A stretch of DNA of 64,000 nucleotides from Alphaproteobacteria bacterium (GCA_024278855.1 JAJRSJ010000012.1:1-64000), one strand, 5' to 3'. Counted from the stretch's first letter, positions 28,049 to 38,895 are shown. Program-made: numbers and translations. The notes: a model not told the origin generated them from the letters alone.

Positions 28049-28076
28049 TTGACAGGCAAATGTTTTTCCGTATATT
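28049..28076 (+). promoter_or_regulatory. Sigma-70-type promoter for rplU-rpmA
   Basis: A consensus -35 TTGACA at 28049-28054 and a -10 TATATT at 28071-28076 are separated by 16 bp. The predicted start near 28083 leaves a leader of about 100 nt before rplU. Confidence 0.75.
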
Positions 28077-28134
28077 TCGCGCTCTCTCGCGGTTTGGTCG
28101 CAAGACATCAATTTTAACAGGGTTAGTTCAAGCG

Positions 28135-28151
28135 CCGAAAAACATTTTCGG
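28135..28151 (+). promoter_or_regulatory. Hairpin in the rplU leader
   Basis: CCGAAAA (28135-28141) pairs perfectly with TTTTCGG (28145-28151) around a 3-nt loop, 32 bp before the rplU ATG. It could be part of an autoregulatory L21 leader, but that is inference. Confidence 0.45.
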
Positions 28152-28183
28152 GTACAGACAAGCCAAGAATTAAGGACAGGATT

Positions 28184-28498
28184 ATGTTCGCAGTCATCAA
28201 AACCGGTGGCAAACAGTACAGAGTTGCAAAAGACGATGTGATTGTTATTGAAAAGCTGGATGCTGAAACCGGTAAAAAAGTCACATTTGACGATGTGTTG
28301 ATGTGTGGTTCCGATAAGGACGTCACTATTGGTGCGCCTGCCGTAAAAGGTGCCAGTGTAACGGGCGAAATCCTTGAGCAACGCAAGGGCGACAAGGTTA
28401 TTGTGTTTAAAAAGAAACGCCGCCAAAACTACCGCCGCAAAAAAGGTCACCGTCAAAACGAAACGGTTATCAAAATCACGGCCATTAAAGCCAAATAA
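28184..28498 (+). CDS. rplU: 50S ribosomal protein L21
   Basis: A 104-residue ribosomal protein beginning [14 protein letters not shown], the standard L21 start, and containing [17 protein letters not shown], the rRNA-binding loop. L21 binds 23S rRNA near L20. It is the first gene of the rplU-rpmA pair, downstream of a consensus promoter. Length and motifs are typical; nothing unusual. Confidence 0.98.
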   Translation: MFAVIKTGGKQYRVAKDDVIVIEKLDAETGKKVTFDDVLMCGSDKDVTIGAPAVKGASVTGEILEQRKGDKVIVFKKKRRQNYRRKKGHRQNETVIKITAIKAK

Positions 28499-28512
28499 TA
28501 CAATTTAAATTC

Positions 28513-28530
28513 ACCCGGTATTTTTCGGGT
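28513..28530 (+). promoter_or_regulatory. Short hairpin between rplU and rpmA
   Basis: ACCCG (28513-28517) and CGGGT (28526-28530) can pair around an 8-nt loop in the 49-bp gap. It lacks a following T-run, so it is more likely an RNA-processing or stability element than a terminator. Confidence 0.35.
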
Positions 28531-28547
28531 CCTTATGGAGATCAGAT

Positions 28548-28811
28548 ATGGCACATAAAAAAGCAGGCGGCTCATCCAATAACGGTCGCGATAGTGCAGG
28601 CCGCCGTTTGGGCGTCAAGAAATCCGGCGGACAAGCCGTGATTGCTGGCAATATTATCATCCGCCAACGCGGCACCAAGTTTTTCCCTGGTGACAATGTT
28701 GGCATGGGTAAAGACCACACTCTATTTGCCAAAGCCGAAGGCTGTGTGATGTTTGAAACCAAACGCAACAAACGCACATTTGTATCTGTGCAGCCAGCGA
28801 CCAGTAAATAG
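28548..28811 (+). CDS. rpmA: 50S ribosomal protein L27
   Basis: An 87-residue ribosomal protein starting [16 protein letters not shown], with [21 protein letters not shown] following; these are diagnostic for L27, whose N-terminal tail reaches the peptidyl-transferase centre. The start follows a GGAG ribosome site. It is co-transcribed with rplU. No N-terminal extension of the Firmicutes type is present. Confidence 0.98.
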   Translation: MAHKKAGGSSNNGRDSAGRRLGVKKSGGQAVIAGNIIIRQRGTKFFPGDNVGMGKDHTLFAKAEGCVMFETKRNKRTFVSVQPATSK

Positions 28812-28862
28812 GCGATTAAAGATCGCCGCGACGTGGTGATCATTATACCTGAAAAGATTTTA

Positions 28863-28895
28863 GGGAAGATGGGTCACCGTCTTCCCTTCTTCGTT
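28863..28895 (+). terminator. Rho-independent terminator after rpmA
   Basis: A 10-bp stem pairs 28863-28872 with 28877-28886 (one G-U pair) around GTCA, followed by TTCTTCGTTTT. It separates the ribosomal protein genes from the GNAT-obgE unit. Confidence 0.75.
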
Positions 28896-28909
28896 TTAGG
28901 ATCAGGACA

Positions 28910-30559
<1,650 letters not shown>

Positions 30560-30560
<1 letters not shown>

Positions 30561-31708
30561 TGAGCCTAAACCCCTATAAGCGCATAGCTGTAAAAATCGG
30601 CTCCTCCTTGTTGGTGAATGAGGCCACTGGTTTGATAAATCAGGCATGGCTCGAAAGCTTAGCCCGCGATATTGCGGCGCTGATCGCATCTCGCAAACAA
30701 ATCCTGATCATTTCCTCAGGTGCCATCGCGCTGGGACGCGGGCGGCTCGGACTGAGCAAAACCAGTTTATCCCTCGCGGAAAAGCAAGCCTGCGCTGCCG
30801 CCGGGCAAGCCGTTCTTACCCAAAGTTACGAAACTGTACTGGCCCCTTTTGGCCTAACGACCGCCCAGGCTTTGTTAACTTTGAACGATACTGAAGACCG
30901 GCGCAGGTGGATCAATGCCCGCGCCACACTGGCGACTTTACTCGGTCTGGGCGTGGTGCCCATCATCAACGAAAATGATACCGTTGCTACGGACGAAATC
31001 CGGTACGGCGATAATGATAGGTTGGCGGCAAGGGTGGCGCAAATGTGCAGCGCGGATTTACTGGTCTTGCTATCGGATATAGACGGGCTTTATGAGCGTG
31101 ATCCGAACAAAGACAGCTCTGCCAAACACATTCCGATTGTCGAAAATATTGACCAAACTATCATGGATATGGGGGGCGCAGCCAACCAAAACCGCGCAAC
31201 AGGCAGCGGCGGTATGGCGACAAAATTACAAGCCGCAAAGATCGCGACCGGGGCGGGGTGCGCCGTTGTCATAACCCAAGGCGGCCGGCAAAACCCTTTG
31301 TCAGCACTGGACGCACTGGACGCACTGGGCGCACTGGGCGGCAAACACACGAAAGCCACATGGTTTAAGGCCAAAACCAATCCGCTCATTGCCCGCAAAC
31401 AATGGATTGCCGGCACGCTTAAACCCAAGGGTGTTTGGGTCATTGACGCCGGAGCGGCGCAGGCTTTGGCCAAAGGAAACTCGCTTCTGGCCGCCGGATT
31501 AGTGCGGGTCGAGGGCGAATTTGAGCGCGGCGACGCCGTGGCTATTAAAGCGGAAAGCGGACCCGAATTAGGGCGCGGATTATGCGGCTATAGCGCCCAA
31601 AATTCCCGCTTGATCAAAGGCCTCAAATCGGGCGATATTGAAGCCCGGATCGGTTATAACGGTGGTGCGGCCCTGATACACCGCGATAATATGGCGCTCA
31701 ACACATAA
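30560..31708 (+). CDS. proB: Glutamate 5-kinase
   Basis: Phosphorylates glutamate in the first step of proline synthesis. The 382-residue protein has the amino-acid-kinase blocks AVKIGSSLLV, SSGAIALGRGRLG and NENDTVATDEIRYGDNDRLA, followed by a C-terminal PUA domain. I prefer the ATG at 30560, which forms TAATG with the obgE stop and gives the usual MSLNPYKRI start; ATG 30548 is an alternative. A four-fold 9-bp repeat at 31304-31339 inserts Ala-Leu-Asp/Gly triplets before the PUA linker. It is followed by proA 18 bp later. Confidence 0.95.
31304..31339 (+). repeat. 9-bp tandem repeat within proB
   Basis: The unit GCACTGGAC occurs twice (31304-31321), then GCACTGGGC twice (31322-31339), adding an in-frame (A-L-D/G)4 stretch. 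The location is a loop between the kinase and PUA domains, where extra residues should be tolerated. Confidence 0.9.
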
Positions 31709-31726
31709 ACAGGGTATGAGATAAAC

Positions 31727-32992
31727 ATGAACATTGAAAACCTGCAAGATTATATGTTGGAGTTGGGCAGCAAGGCCCGCGCCGCTGCAAATATCTTGCG
31801 TCTGGCAAGCGCAAAGCAGCGCACCGAGGCCATCACAGCCATGGCCGATCAAGTGCGCCATGCCGCGCCAGATATACGCACCGCCAACGCCAAAGACATG
31901 CACGCCGGAGCCGCCAAAGGTTTGACAAGCGCAATGCTCGACCGCCTAAAACTGGACGAAACACGGGTGTTGGCCATAGCGGACGGGTTGGACGCTGTTG
32001 CCGCCCTGCCCGACCCTGTCGGCGCTGAGGATGAACGTTGGACACGGCCCAACGGATTGACTATTGCCAAAGTGCGCACCCCCATCGGTGTCATTGGCAT
32101 GATTTATGAGAGCCGCCCCAATGTCACCGCAGACGCCGCATCTTTGTGCCTGAAATCCGCCAATGCCTGTATCTTGCGCGGCGGCTCCGAAGCCGTGCAG
32201 TCCAATATGGCAATCCATAGCGCTTTGGTCGCCGGGCTTAAATCTGCCGGACTGCCCGAAACTTGCGTGCAATATGTCGGCACCACAGACCGCGCTGCGG
32301 TTGGTCATATGCTAGGCGGACTGGACGGAAATATTGATTTGATAATACCACGAGGCGGCAAAGGCTTGGTCGGGCGGGTATAACAAGACGCCCGCGTGCC
32401 TGTGCTGGCCCACTTGGAAGGGCGCAACCACACCTATATACACAGGGACGCCGACCCGGACATGGCAAGGGATATACTCGTCAACGCCAAAATGCGCCGC
32501 CCCGGGATTTGCGGCTCGACCGAGACATTACTCTTGGATAAAAGTGCAGCAGACATGTTGCCAATGTTGGCGGATGCTTTGCAAGCCGCCGGGTGCGAGC
32601 TGCGCGGGGACGCGCACGCGCAAAACCTGGTTCCCGGTATAAACCCGGCCAGTGAGGCGGATTTTATGACGGAACATTTGGACGCCATATTAAACGTGAG
32701 AATCGTCGATGGACTCGCCGCCGCTCTCGCCCATATTGAGAAATACGGCAGCAATCATACGGATGCGATCATCACTGAAAATCAGGACAGTGCCAAAGAA
32801 TTTCTTGCCAAAGTCGATAGCGCCATTGTCATGCACAATGCTTCGACCCAATATGCGGACGGCGGCGAATTTGGCTTTGGCGCAGAAATCGGCATTGCTA
32901 CGGGCCGCCTGCACGCACGCGGCCCCGTCGGCGCACAACATGTGACCAGTTATAAATATCAGGTGCTGGGCAATGGCCAGGTCAGACCATAA
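31727..32992 (+). pseudogene. proA: Glutamate-5-semialdehyde dehydrogenase with an in-frame stop
   Basis: ProA reduces glutamyl-5-phosphate to the semialdehyde, the second step of proline synthesis. The frame from ATG 31727 shows VRTPIGVIGMIYESRPNVT and LIIPRGGKGLVGRV, is stopped by TAA at 32381-32383, and then continues in the same frame with QDARVPVLAHLEG, the catalytic Cys in GICGSTETLL, and the C-terminal EFGFGAEIGIATGRLHARGP. The stop sits where relatives have a residue such as Gln, so CAA to TAA is the simplest explanation. The truncated product would lack the active site, making the cell a proline auxotroph unless the stop is a sequence error. The end overlaps nadD (TAATG). Confidence 0.9.
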
Positions 32993-33588
32993 TGTCAAAC
33001 CGGGCCATAGGCTTGTTTGGTGGGTCGTTTAACCCGGCCCACGCTGGGCATTTGCATGTGGCAGAGTGCGGTTTGCAGAGGCTTGGTTTGAGCCAAATCT
33101 GGTGGATGGTCAGCCCCGGACACCCGCTTAAAACCGACCAAACTCCTTATGACGATAGGGTCGCAAGTGTCAAAGCCCTTAACAAAGGACTGGGCTTGCC
33201 ACCGCGTATGCGCATCAGCCATATGGAGCAGGAATTTGGCACGCGCTACACGGTCGATACCCTAAGACGTGCCAAAACACGTTGGCCGCGCAACCATTTT
33301 GTCTTTCTGATGGGGGCTGATAATCTGCGCCAATTGCCCCAGTGGAAAGGTTGGCGCGAAATTATGGAAACCGTCCCCATCGCTGTGATTGCCCGCGCAA
33401 ATGCGAAAACCAGTGACAGCCTCAAAGCCCGCCTGAGCTTGGCCGCAAAGACCTATAGCAATGCCCGCATCCCCGAACACCAGGCCCACACTCTGGCCTG
33501 GCGCAAAACCCCGGCCTGGGTTTATTTAACCCCGCCGCTCAATCCGCTGTCATCTACGGTTTTGCGGGTGCAATCTGCTAACGCCTAG
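32992..33588 (+). CDS. nadD: Nicotinate-nucleotide adenylyltransferase
   Basis: Transfers AMP to nicotinate mononucleotide to form deamido-NAD. The 198-residue protein has the nucleotidyltransferase motif GLFGGSFNPAHAGHLH (T/HxGH) near residues 7-22, the LMGADNLRQLPQWKGW substrate block and the C-terminal LSSTVLR. It starts at an ATG overlapping the proA stop by 1 bp. nadE, which completes NAD synthesis, is elsewhere in the window (60262-61941). Confidence 0.95.
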   Translation: MSNRAIGLFGGSFNPAHAGHLHVAECGLQRLGLSQIWWMVSPGHPLKTDQTPYDDRVASVKALNKGLGLPPRMRISHMEQEFGTRYTVDTLRRAKTRWPRNHFVFLMGADNLRQLPQWKGWREIMETVPIAVIARANAKTSDSLKARLSLAAKTYSNARIPEHQAHTLAWRKTPAWVYLTPPLNPLSSTVLRVQSANA

Positions 33589-33598
33589 AGCGCTCTAG
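33585..33598. promoter_or_regulatory. 14-bp perfect palindrome over the nadD stop codon
   Basis: CTAGAGCGCTCTAG is a perfect inverted repeat that contains the nadD TAG stop. It could be an operator for the downstream rsfS unit or just a short hairpin. A related AGAGCGCTC lies near 52032. Confidence 0.35.
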
Positions 33599-33692
33599 CC
33601 TTGACACACGACCCATGTTATTCCATAAGCCGCGCCATTAATGGAGAAAGACACTGACCAATACATCTGATGCGCACAGCGCCGCCCCAAAT

Positions 33693-34103
33693 ATGCAAAA
33701 AGACGTGCATAAAGGTATACGGCACGACGCCCAAGAACTGAATTCCCAAGAACTGAATTCCCAAGAACTGGCGGATTTCATTTACGACATTTTGGACAAA
33801 CAAAGCGCCGAGGATATCGTGCGGCTGGATTTGGCTGGCAAAAGCTCTATTGCCGATGTGATGATTGTCGCGTCTGGGCGCTCCAACCGCCATGTCAGCG
33901 CCTTATCGGATTATGTTTTGCGCGGGCTGAAAGAAATCGGCTTAAAGAAGCTAGGCATTGAAGGCGACAAGCAAAATGACTGGGTGTTGATTGATGCAGG
34001 TGATGTCATTGTGCATGTGTTCAGGCCGGAAGTGCGCGAATTTTATGCTTTGGAGAAATTGTGGTCGGTTTCTCCTATGAGCGGCGATATAGATAGCCCA
34101 TGA
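33693..34103 (+). CDS. rsfS: Ribosome silencing factor
   Basis: RsfS binds ribosomal protein L14 and blocks subunit joining under nutrient limitation. The 136-residue protein has GKSSIADVMIVASGRSNRHV, GDVIVHVF and a C-terminal LEKLWS, all diagnostic. The N-terminus is unusual: a 15-bp repeat encodes QELNS twice plus QEL before the conserved domain. I use ATG 33693, which lacks a good ribosome site; a GGAGAAAG followed by CTG at 33654 could give a longer start. The stop overlaps rlmH (ATGA). Confidence 0.93.
   Translation: MQKDVHKGIRHDAQELNSQELNSQELADFIYDILDKQSAEDIVRLDLAGKSSIADVMIVASGRSNRHVSALSDYVLRGLKEIGLKKLGIEGDKQNDWVLIDAGDVIVHVFRPEVREFYALEKLWSVSPMSGDIDSP
33730..33770 (+). repeat. 15-bp tandem repeat at the start of rsfS
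   Basis: The unit CCCAAGAACTGAATT occurs at 33730-33744 and 33745-33759, with a partial third copy at 33760-33770. It is in frame (five codons) and lies ahead of the conserved RsfS domain. Confidence 0.92.
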
Positions 34104-34570
34104 ACATCATATTGCGAGCTGCCGGTTTAATAAAATCCGGGCCAGAACGCACACTTATTGATGATTATCTAAACCGCGCCAATAGTATTGGGCGGGGTAT
34201 CGGCTTCCCGATAGTGAGCGAAAGTGCCGTGGACATCCGCGCCGCCAAAACGCGTGCAATCGAAACGCAAACCATTTTAAGCACACTCAAGCCCGGCGAT
34301 ATATTGGTGGTACTTGATGAGCGCGGCAAAGCCCTGACATCTCGCCAAATGGCCCAAAATCTAGCGAATTGGCGCGATGACGGTATGCGCAATCTCGTAT
34401 TTGCCATTGGCGGTGCTGACGGGTTTGAGCCAAATGCCCTGCCTGCGAGCGCACTGAAATGGCAGCTCGGCAAACCAATTTGGCCCCACAAATTAGTGCG
34501 CGTTATGATGGCCGAGCAGATCTACCGCGCCCTGTCCATTTTGGCAGGCACGCCCTATCACAGGGATTGA
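34100..34570 (+). CDS. rlmH: 23S rRNA (pseudouridine1915-N3)-methyltransferase
   Basis: RlmH methylates pseudouridine 1915 in helix 69 of 23S rRNA, on assembled ribosomes. The 156-residue SPOUT enzyme has LDERGKALTSRQMA, FAIGGADGF and the C-terminal HKLVRVMMAEQIYRALSI followed by AGTPYHRD, all family signatures. It is translationally coupled to rsfS by a 4-bp overlap, linking two ribosome-late-stage factors. Length and motifs are normal. Confidence 0.97.
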   Translation: MNIILRAAGLIKSGPERTLIDDYLNRANSIGRGIGFPIVSESAVDIRAAKTRAIETQTILSTLKPGDILVVLDERGKALTSRQMAQNLANWRDDGMRNLVFAIGGADGFEPNALPASALKWQLGKPIWPHKLVRVMMAEQIYRALSILAGTPYHRD

Positions 34571-34677
34571 GTTTTGCCATCTCCACGACCCGCATACCCC
34601 CTAAAGGTATAAGCCAATTGGAAGGTGCGCTGAACTCGCAGGCTGACAAGGTTATATTTTACCTTTAGTGTCCATAT

Positions 34678-35928
34678 ATGAATCGATTTTTATTCTTTGT
34701 TTTTCTGTTAGCGTGTTTGGCTATACCTGCCGCCGTGCCTGCTTATGCGCAAACTACGGACCCAAGTAAGCTTGAAACATTGGCCGATCAGCAAAAACTG
34801 GCGGAGGCGCAAGCACAGCAACTGATTACCCAGCAAGAAAAAATACGCGGCGAAATAGACGGCCTGCAAGATGACCTCGTAGCAACAAGTCGTCAGGCGC
34901 GCGGGTTTGAACGCGCAAAAACCAAAGCCCGCAAACATTTGGCAGAACTTTTGGGACAAGAAACAGCGCTTAAAGCCAAAATCCTGTCCGACCGCGATAC
35001 ACTCTCCGACCTGCTCGCGGCATTGCAGCGCATCGATAAAAGTCCGCCGCCTGCACTTATGGTTCACCCCAAAAGCGCAGTAGACGCCGCCCGTGCCGCC
35101 CATTTACTCGCCGCACTCAGCCTGTCTTTAAATCAAAGTTCTACCGATTTAAAAACCCGATTGGCCGCATTACAAATCGTGCGCTATAACATGGCCAAAA
35201 CCCGAAGCGACATGGAGCAAAGTGCCAAAGCCGTTGATACCAAACTCGGCACCATTAAATCCATCATAAATTCCAAAACCAAATTGAACAATCAACTGGA
35301 CAAAGACCGGGAGAAAAAAGCCGCAAAAGCCGCTAATCTGGCCAAGCAAGCCAAGGATTTACGCGATCTCATTGCCCGGTTTGAAGACAGCGCCGCAGCT
35401 ATTCGTCCGCGTCTCAAACCGTCCAGACCTAGCCGCGAGCCAGTGCCGCGCCTCAAACCCAGGCGCGGTAAAGCCCAGCCGCCCGCCTATATTCCAACCG
35501 GTTCAATCCGCTTTGCCGATGCGAGAGGCCAAATACCATTGCCCGTTTTTGGCACACTCAGCCGCAATTACGGGGCCAGGCTCGCAGGCGGCAATACCGC
35601 CAAAGGCATCAGCGTAAAGTCCAGCCCAAAAGCGCAAGTCATTGCACCATTTGCAGGCCGGGTCGAATTTGCAGGGCCGTTTAACGATGAACATGTGGTG
35701 ATTTTGAATGTCGGCGGCGGCTATTTTATCGTCCTGACCGGGCTGGGCGAAACATTTACCCCCCCAGGCACCAATGTCAAAGCCGGAGAACCCCTTGGCT
35801 TAATGCCGGGCCTATCTCAATCTAAGGCGCGAAAACCTCCTGAATTGTTCATGGAGTTTCGCAAAAACCGCAACAGCATCAATCCGAAACCCTGGATTGG
35901 CCCCGCTCTTGCACAGACAAACGGCTAA
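34678..35928 (+). CDS. envC: Murein hydrolase activator EnvC-like (coiled coil + degenerate M23)
   Basis: A 416-residue exported protein: signal peptide (1-24, AYAQ), a long coiled coil (about 30-240), a basic Pro-rich linker (RPRLKPSRPSREPVPRLKP) and a LytM/M23 domain from about 275. The LytM domain shows the fold (SSPKAQVIAPFAGRVEFAG, HVVILNVGGGYFIVLTGL) but lacks the HxxxD zinc motif, having GNTAKGISVK, as in EnvC, which activates amidases at the division septum instead of cutting wall itself. It precedes two ctpA-type proteases, a layout common in alphaproteobacteria. The symbol is by domain architecture. Confidence 0.85.
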   Translation: MNRFLFFVFLLACLAIPAAVPAYAQTTDPSKLETLADQQKLAEAQAQQLITQQEKIRGEIDGLQDDLVATSRQARGFERAKTKARKHLAELLGQETALKAKILSDRDTLSDLLAALQRIDKSPPPALMVHPKSAVDAARAAHLLAALSLSLNQSSTDLKTRLAALQIVRYNMAKTRSDMEQSAKAVDTKLGTIKSIINSKTKLNNQLDKDREKKAAKAANLAKQAKDLRDLIARFEDSAAAIRPRLKPSRPSREPVPRLKPRRGKAQPPAYIPTGSIRFADARGQIPLPVFGTLSRNYGARLAGGNTAKGISVKSSPKAQVIAPFAGRVEFAGPFNDEHVVILNVGGGYFIVLTGLGETFTPPGTNVKAGEPLGLMPGLSQSKARKPPELFMEFRKNRNSINPKPWIGPALAQTNG

Positions 35929-36038
35929 TAAGCCTAATATGACCATAATTTCACCAATCCCCTAGGTAATTTCTGGTAATTCGGTTTTGTAAAGCCTATG
36001 AACGGCTAAATGCTCGCGCATAATTTGGAGAGAAACAC

Positions 36039-37361
36039 ATGAAATATATCTTGCCAACCATAGGTGTGGTCGCCGCCAGTGCCTTGTTTGCGTTTTCAAC
36101 GTCCAACCAAAGTGCAATAGCGGTAGAGAAATCTAAACATGAGCAAACATTTGAGCAGCTTGATCTCTTAGCCGATGTTATGGCGCGAGTGCGAAGCGGC
36201 TATGTGGTGCCTGTGGATAATGCTGATTTGATCGACGATGCTATCAACGGCATGTTGCAAGGTCTTGACCCTCATTCCAGCTATATAACGCCAGACCGGT
36301 TTGATGACATGTTGATCAGCTCTTCCGGGGAATACGGCGGACTTGGTATGGAAGTCACGATGGAAGAAGGCGTGGTTAAAGTCGTCGCCCCATTTGACGG
36401 CACCCCCGCTAAAAAGGCCGGCATTAAATCCGGTGATTATTTGACAGCGGTTGACGGTGTCTCGCTTTTAGGGCTTAGCTTAAACGATGCCGTCGATAAA
36501 ATGCGCGGCAACCCCGGCGAGCCAATTACTGTCACCGTGGTGCGCAAGGGCGAGGATCCTCGTGATATCCCAATGGTTCGCGAAATTATCGAACGTATTC
36601 CAGTGCGCTGGGAGATCAAAGACGGGATAGGGTATTTACGAATTTCGCAGTTTAACGAAAAAACCACCACCTCATTTACAACATCTGTGGCGGCGATAAA
36701 AAAAGAACTGGGCGGTAAAGTTCCGGGCGTTATTCTGGATTTGCGGGGTAATCCTGGCGGGTTGCTCGACCAGTCAATATTTGTTTCCAGTGCGTTTTTG
36801 GACGGCGGGGAAGTGGTATCGACACGCGGACGCCGGGATATTGACACAAAATCATTTAATGCTGAAGACGGCCAATTGTTGAAAAATATTCCGGTTATCG
36901 TCCTTATTGACGGTGCATCTGCATCAGCGTCAGAGATTGTCGCCGGGGCTTTGCAAGACAGAAACCGGGGCCTTGTCTTGGGGTTGACCACCTTTGGTAA
37001 AGGCTCGGTTCAGTCCGTGATCCCCTTGCGCAATGGCCGCGACGGGGCCTTAAAACTAACGACTTCGCGCTATTACACCCCGGCGGGCCGCTCCATCCAA
37101 GGCACAGGTATCACACCTGATATTGCCGTTTCCTACGCATTTCTCGACGAAGACAAAGTTGATATTACCATGCGCGAGTCTGAACTTCCCAATGCCATTA
37201 AAAATGAAAACGGGGATAAGGATAAGGCGGATGAAGACAAACTGGATATAGAATACCCCCCAAAGGATTTTGATATCGAAGATGATTTTCAGCTAAAACG
37301 GGCCGTGGAAATTCTCAAGGACGGCTCCTATAAATCTCTGCTGGCGGCGGCAAAGGGCTAA
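36039..37361 (+). CDS. S41 family carboxyl-terminal processing peptidase (first copy)
   Basis: A 440-residue periplasmic CtpA-type serine protease. It has an N-terminal membrane/signal segment (residues 5-25), an N-terminal helical region with LDPHSSYITP, a PDZ domain (about 85-170) and the S41 domain. The catalytic Ser lies in DGASASASEIVAGALQD and the Lys in FGKGSVQS. The C-terminus has a Lys/Asp-rich insert followed by YPPKDFDIEDDFQL. A GGAGAG ribosome site precedes the ATG. It is directly followed by a paralogue, 3 bp later. A role in cell-wall enzyme turnover is plausible but inferred. Confidence 0.93.
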   Translation: MKYILPTIGVVAASALFAFSTSNQSAIAVEKSKHEQTFEQLDLLADVMARVRSGYVVPVDNADLIDDAINGMLQGLDPHSSYITPDRFDDMLISSSGEYGGLGMEVTMEEGVVKVVAPFDGTPAKKAGIKSGDYLTAVDGVSLLGLSLNDAVDKMRGNPGEPITVTVVRKGEDPRDIPMVREIIERIPVRWEIKDGIGYLRISQFNEKTTTSFTTSVAAIKKELGGKVPGVILDLRGNPGGLLDQSIFVSSAFLDGGEVVSTRGRRDIDTKSFNAEDGQLLKNIPVIVLIDGASASASEIVAGALQDRNRGLVLGLTTFGKGSVQSVIPLRNGRDGALKLTTSRYYTPAGRSIQGTGITPDIAVSYAFLDEDKVDITMRESELPNAIKNENGDKDKADEDKLDIEYPPKDFDIEDDFQLKRAVEILKDGSYKSLLAAAKG

Positions 37362-37364
37362 AGC

Positions 37365-38714
37365 ATGCAAACGCTTATTGGTAAAATCTTGCGGCTGACC
37401 TTGCTGATTATTTTTGGGTTAAGCCTCGGATATTCCTTGCGCAGCCTCGCCGATACGAAATTTGATTCGGAACAAAAAACCTATGCTGGGTTGGCCTTGT
37501 TCGCCGATATACTCAGCCGGGTGCAAGACGGTTATGTGGACGATGTTGAAACGGACAGTTTGGTCAGCGATGCCCTTAACGGCCTGTTGCAATCCCTCGA
37601 CCCCCATTCTCGTTATGTGTCCCCCAAGGGTTATGTAAAACAACAAGACCGTGAACGCCGGGAATATGGCGGTCTCGGTATTGAAGTTAGCATGGAAGAT
37701 GGCCTGATTAAAGTTGGTTACGCCAATCCTGGCGCACCGGCGGCACGGGCCGGAATAAAAGCAGGTGACTTCATCAGTCATGTGGAAGGTATTGATATTA
37801 AAGGGAAAAACTTAAGCGACGCCGTAGAAAAAATGCGCGGGCTTGCTGGTGATCCTATTACGGTTACGGTCATTAGCCCAAACCGAAAACCACGCGATGT
37901 GGTTGTTGTGCGCGAAGTTGTCCAAGGCCGGGCCGTGCGTCACCGCATGTATGAGGGCGTAGGGTATATTTATCTGGAAACATTTCTCAATGACCATTTG
38001 GGCCGCGATTTGGAAGAAGCCATTGATTTACTCACAAGCGAAAACGGCGGCACCTTGCCGGGTCTCGTTTTGGATATTCGCGGCAATGGCGGTGGGCGCC
38101 TGGACCAAAGCATCAAAGTTTCCGGCCTCTTCTTAAACGGCGGTGAAGTGGTGTCCGTGCGCGGACGCCAAAAGGACGACAATAGCCGCTACAATGCTGA
38201 ACAAGGCGAAAAACTGGCGGGGACACCCATGGTCGTTCTGATCAATGGGAATACGGCATCAGCCTCCGAGATTGTGGCGGGGGCTCTGCAAGACCGGGGC
38301 CGCGCCCTGATCATCGGAACCCCAACCTTTGGCAAAGGCTCCGTGCAGTCCGTCATCCCTCTGTTTGGCGGTCGCAAAGGGGCGCTTCGCTTGACCACGG
38401 CTCGTTATTTCACACCCTCGGGTCGTTCCATCCAAGGGCTTGGTATCAAACCGGATGTCTGGCTCGAATCCTTTATAGACGACGGCAAAGAGCATTTGCG
38501 CATTAGCGAGTCCAGCTTGCCAAATGCCCTAGACGTCATCATTCGCTCAACCGAAGGCGATCAAAACGCCGAGGACAAGGGCAAGGATAAAATCAAACCG
38601 CAATACCCGCCCAAAGACTGGCCGGAGGATAAAGACTTTCAATTAGAGCAGGCGGTTAAAATCCTCAAATCTCCGGATTTTAAAGCCCATTTGCAAACCG
38701 TATTTGAGCAGTAA
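37365..38714 (+). CDS. S41 family carboxyl-terminal processing peptidase (second copy)
   Basis: A 449-residue paralogue of the preceding gene with the same order: signal/TM segment (8-23), LDPHSRYVSP, PDZ domain and S41 domain. The catalytic Ser is in INGNTASASEIVAGALQD and the Lys in FGKGSVQS. The two proteins align throughout, including the YPPKDW-x-DKDFQLEQAV tail, so they arose by tandem duplication followed by clear divergence. Both appear catalytically intact. The 3-bp gap implies one transcript. Different substrates or a heteromer are possible; nothing in the sequence decides. Confidence 0.93.
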   Translation: MQTLIGKILRLTLLIIFGLSLGYSLRSLADTKFDSEQKTYAGLALFADILSRVQDGYVDDVETDSLVSDALNGLLQSLDPHSRYVSPKGYVKQQDRERREYGGLGIEVSMEDGLIKVGYANPGAPAARAGIKAGDFISHVEGIDIKGKNLSDAVEKMRGLAGDPITVTVISPNRKPRDVVVVREVVQGRAVRHRMYEGVGYIYLETFLNDHLGRDLEEAIDLLTSENGGTLPGLVLDIRGNGGGRLDQSIKVSGLFLNGGEVVSVRGRQKDDNSRYNAEQGEKLAGTPMVVLINGNTASASEIVAGALQDRGRALIIGTPTFGKGSVQSVIPLFGGRKGALRLTTARYFTPSGRSIQGLGIKPDVWLESFIDDGKEHLRISESSLPNALDVIIRSTEGDQNAEDKGKDKIKPQYPPKDWPEDKDFQLEQAVKILKSPDFKAHLQTVFEQ

Positions 38715-38731
38715 ACCACCCTAAATTTACG

Positions 38732-38895
38732 AGAGCCTATCCTGTGTATTTTGGACCAATTTGATGGGTTATATCTGTTCGTCTGGTTAGGCGCGTCCTG
38801 CAGGGCGATGCCATAGCATCATACCAGGGACGCAACGCGGCCAGCGGGCAGAGATGGCCCTGTCAAATTGGTTCAAAATACACAGGATAGGCTCT
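38732..38895. mobile_element. MITE-like element with 33-bp terminal inverted repeats
   Basis: The 33-nt arms 38732-38764 and 38863-38895 are inverted copies with a single mismatch. The 98-bp interior is itself partly palindromic (GATGC/GCATC near 38807-38820, and GCGTCC/GGGACGC flanks), so the whole 164 bp can fold into one long hairpin. It carries no gene and fills the gap between ctpA copy 2 and the deacetylase gene. No clear target-site duplication is visible. A non-autonomous insertion element is the likeliest reading; a very long terminator or RNA structure is the alternative. Confidence 0.7.
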
